Assembly: GCA_030045215.1 (NCBI GenBank)
Contig: JASIBJ010000161.1
Coordinates: forward strand, 1 to 6,316
From: Streptosporangiaceae bacterium
Lineage (GTDB): Bacteria; Actinomycetota; Actinomycetes; Streptosporangiales; Streptosporangiaceae
Direction: 5' to 3'
DNA: 6,316 nucleotides
Shown: piece after piece, positions 4,375 to 6,316 of the stretch
Position numbering within the stretch: the first letter of the stretch is position 1
Layout: every line of letters starts with the position of its first letter
Made by a program: the position numbers and the translations under genes
The notes under the pieces: model-generated
Told to the model about the DNA's origin: nothing
Seen by the model: the letters and a program-made list of their open reading frames with translations, nothing else
The model's database searches: none

Positions 4375-6316
4375 ACGAGCCAGATACCGGGGCCGGCGGG
4401 GGCGCGGTGACGCTGCGGCCCGAGATCCGGCCACCGAAAGTCCGGCGACGCCCGGGCATGGCGATGCTCGACCCCTCGATCATGCGCCGCGCCGTCCCCG
4501 AGGCGTTCGTGAAGCTCGATCCGCGGCACATGGTCAGGGTCCCGGTCATGTTCGTCGTCGAGATCGGGAGCGTCGTCACCACTATCGAGTTCATTGCCAG
4601 TCCGAACCTGTTCGTCGGCCTGATCGCGCTGTGGCTGTGGGCGACCGTGCTGTTCGCCAACTTCGCCGAGGCGGTCGCCGAAGGGCGGGGCAAGGCGCAG
4701 GCCGATACGCTCCGCCGCAGCCGGCGGGAGACCCCGGCGTTCGTGCTGCAGCCCGATGGCACCACCCGCGAGGTCCCGTCGACGAGCCTGCACGCTGGTG
4801 ACCTGTGCGTCGTCACCGCCGGTCAGCTGATCCCTGGTGACGGTGACGTCATCGAGGGCATGGCCGTAATCGACGAGTCGGCCGTCACCGGCGAGTCGGC
4901 TCCGGTGATACGCGAGTCCGGCGGCGACCGGTCGGCCGTCACCGGGGGCACAGTCGTGCTGTCCGACCGCATCGTCGTGCGGATCACCTCTAATCCTGGC
5001 GAGACGTTCCTGGACCGCATGATCGCCCTGGTCGAGGGGGCGAGCAGGCAGAAAACGCCGAACGAGATCGCACTCGACATTCTCATCGCCGGGCTGACGC
5101 TGATCTTGCTGGTCGCCGTCGTGACACTGCAGCCGATGGCGATCTACTCCAAGGCGATCCAGGCCACTGCCGTGCTCGTCGCGCTGTTCGTCTGCCTCGC
5201 TCCCACCACCATCGGCGGCCTGTTGTCGGCGATCGGGATCGCCGGGATGGACCGGATGGTGCAGCGCAACGTGCTGGCCATGTCCGGGCGGGCTGTCGAG
5301 GCCGCCGGGGACTGCTCGACTCTGCTGCTGGACAAGACCGGCACGATCACCTACGGGAACCGGATGGCCGCCGCGTTCATCCCGGTCGGCGGGACGCGCG
5401 AGTCCGAACTGGCAGACGCCGTCCTGCTGTCGAGCCTGGCGGACGAGACGCCGGAGGGGCGGTCGATCGTCGAACTCGCGCAGTCGCGGTACTCCCTGCC
5501 CGAGCCGGACGTGTCCGGTGGCGAGATGGTGCCGTTCTCGGCCCAGACGCGGATGAGCGGCATCGACCTCGACGGCCGGTCGATCCGCAAGGGCGCCGCC
5601 GATTCGGTGCGCACGTGGGTCCAGAAGCAGGGCGGAGCGGTGCCGCCCGACCTCACGCCGATCGTGGAGCGGATCGCGAACGAGGGCGGGACCCCGCTCG
5701 TGGTGGCTGACGGTCCGCGGGTACTGGGTGTCATTCACCTGAAGGACACGGTCAAGCAAGGCATGATCGAGCGCTTCAAGGAACTGCGCGCGATGGGCAT
5801 CAGGACCGTGATGATCACGGGCGACAACCCGCTCACCGCGGCGGCCATCGCCAGGGAAGCGGGTGTCGACGACTTCCTGGCCGAGGCCACGCCCGAGCAG
5901 AAGGTGGCGCTGATCCGGCGGGAGCAGCGCGGCGGTCACATGGTCGCGATGACCGGCGATGGCACCAACGACGCTCCTGCGCTCGCGCAGGCCGACGTCG
6001 GCCTGGCCATGAACACGGGCACGCAGGCGGCCAAGGAGGCCGCCAACATGGTCGACCTCGACTCCAACCCGACCAAGCTGATCGAGGTGGTCGAGGTGGC
6101 CAAGCAACTGCTGATCACCCGCGGCTCGCTCACCACCTTCTCGATCGCGAACGACGTGGCCAAGTACTTCGCGATCATCCCGGCGATGTTCGTGGTCGTG
6201 TATCCCAAGCTCGGGGTGCTCAACGTGATGCGGCTGCACAATCCGCACACGGCGATCCTCGCGGCGGTGATCTACAACGCGCTGATCATCCCGGCGCTGA
6301 TCCCGCTGGCGCTGCG
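4371..6316 (+). CDS. kdpB: KdpB, catalytic P-type ATPase subunit of the Kdp K+ pump (3' end beyond window)
   Basis: Catalytic subunit of the high-affinity K+-importing KdpFABC ATPase in the cytoplasmic membrane; 648 codons are visible and, against about 680-700 aa in the family, only the last few dozen residues are missing. Seen in order: a polar N-terminal extension (1-40), FVKLDP (46-51), [12 protein letters not shown] (57-68), the second helix with [14 protein letters not shown] (88-101) and AEGRGKAQ (103-110), actuator TGESAPV (174-180), [10 protein letters not shown] (184-193), QKTPNEIAL (227-235), TM4 CLAPTTIGG (275-283), phosphorylation motif DKTGTIT with D321, DETPEGRS (358-365), FSAQTRMSG (389-397), KGA (407-409), TGDN (483-486), [11 protein letters not shown] (527-537) and TM5 IANDVAKYF (592-600). 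GTG at 4371 overlaps the previous stop (GTGA). The CLIPTT usual in this family reads CLAPTT here. The frame is intact; kdpA does not precede it as it normally does. Confidence 0.97.
   Translation, partial: MNEPDTGAGGGAVTLRPEIRPPKVRRRPGMAMLDPSIMRRAVPEAFVKLDPRHMVRVPVMFVVEIGSVVTTIEFIASPNLFVGLIALWLWATVLFANFAEAVAEGRGKAQADTLRRSRRETPAFVLQPDGTTREVPSTSLHAGDLCVVTAGQLIPGDGDVIEGMAVIDESAVTGESAPVIRESGGDRSAVTGGTVVLSDRIVVRITSNPGETFLDRMIALVEGASRQKTPNEIALDILIAGLTLILLVAVVTLQPMAIYSKAIQATAVLVALFVCLAPTTIGGLLSAIGIAGMDRMVQRNVLAMSGRAVEAAGDCSTLLLDKTGTITYGNRMAAAFIPVGGTRESELADAVLLSSLADETPEGRSIVELAQSRYSLPEPDVSGGEMVPFSAQTRMSGIDLDGRSIRKGAADSVRTWVQKQGGAVPPDLTPIVERIANEGGTPLVVADGPRVLGVIHLKDTVKQGMIERFKELRAMGIRTVMITGDNPLTAAAIAREAGVDDFLAEATPEQKVALIRREQRGGHMVAMTGDGTNDAPALAQADVGLAMNTGTQAAKEAANMVDLDSNPTKLIEVVEVAKQLLITRGSLTTFSIANDVAKYFAIIPAMFVVVYPKLGVLNVMRLHNPHTAILAAVIYNALIIPALIPLAL

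Noticed and set aside
4292..4801. A 169-codon plus-strand frame in another phase over the start of kdpB
   Set aside because: It overlaps the 61-aa gene and the clearly coding kdpB N-terminus, and its product is an Arg-rich frameshift shadow.
4167..6248. A 693-codon open frame on the minus strand
   Set aside because: It is antisense to kdpB, whose plus-strand frame has all P-type ATPase motifs. The minus-strand product is rich in His, Arg, Asp and Gly without domain patterns, as expected for a high-GC shadow frame.

Overview
The window is GC-rich, its coding regions strongly prefer G or C at third codon positions, and its gene set fits a high-GC soil actinomycete. That placement is inferred from composition and gene families; the genus cannot be read from the sequence.

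Left part (about 1-1970): a leftward hpnB-type glycosyltransferase gene, associated with hopanoid clusters. Its stop codon overlaps the start of a further leftward gene that leaves the window. Facing away from it is a two-gene rightward unit encoding a GNAT N-acetyltransferase and a small cupin, joined by a GTGA stop/start overlap. The hpnB and GNAT starts lie within a few bases of each other, so the two promoters must sit in or beside the opposing coding sequence.

Middle (about 1971-2800): after the cupin comes a perfect 25-bp tandem duplication, then a small two-helix DUF3592 membrane protein. This gene converges with a leftward kdpD, with only 11 bp between the stop codons and an inverted repeat over the junction.

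Right part (2795-6316): a potassium-uptake (Kdp) locus. Leftward is a short KdpD (383 aa) that has only the N-terminal P-loop sensor domain and a UspA-like domain; it ends cleanly with no transmembrane or histidine kinase part. A 150-bp divergent spacer holds two near-identical 10-mers 32 bp apart. Rightward come kdpF (29 aa), an unassigned 61-aa single-helix protein with an acidic tail, and kdpB (648 codons visible, cut by the window end), all tightly packed. The kdpB reading frame is open to the edge and carries every P-type ATPase hallmark.

The most notable point is the gene order: kdpA, which normally sits between kdpF and kdpB and encodes the K+ channel-like subunit, is not there. The 61-aa gene occupies its place. 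Together with the kinase-less KdpD, this makes a non-canonical Kdp locus. kdpA, kdpC, kdpE and a kinase may lie beyond the right edge or elsewhere.
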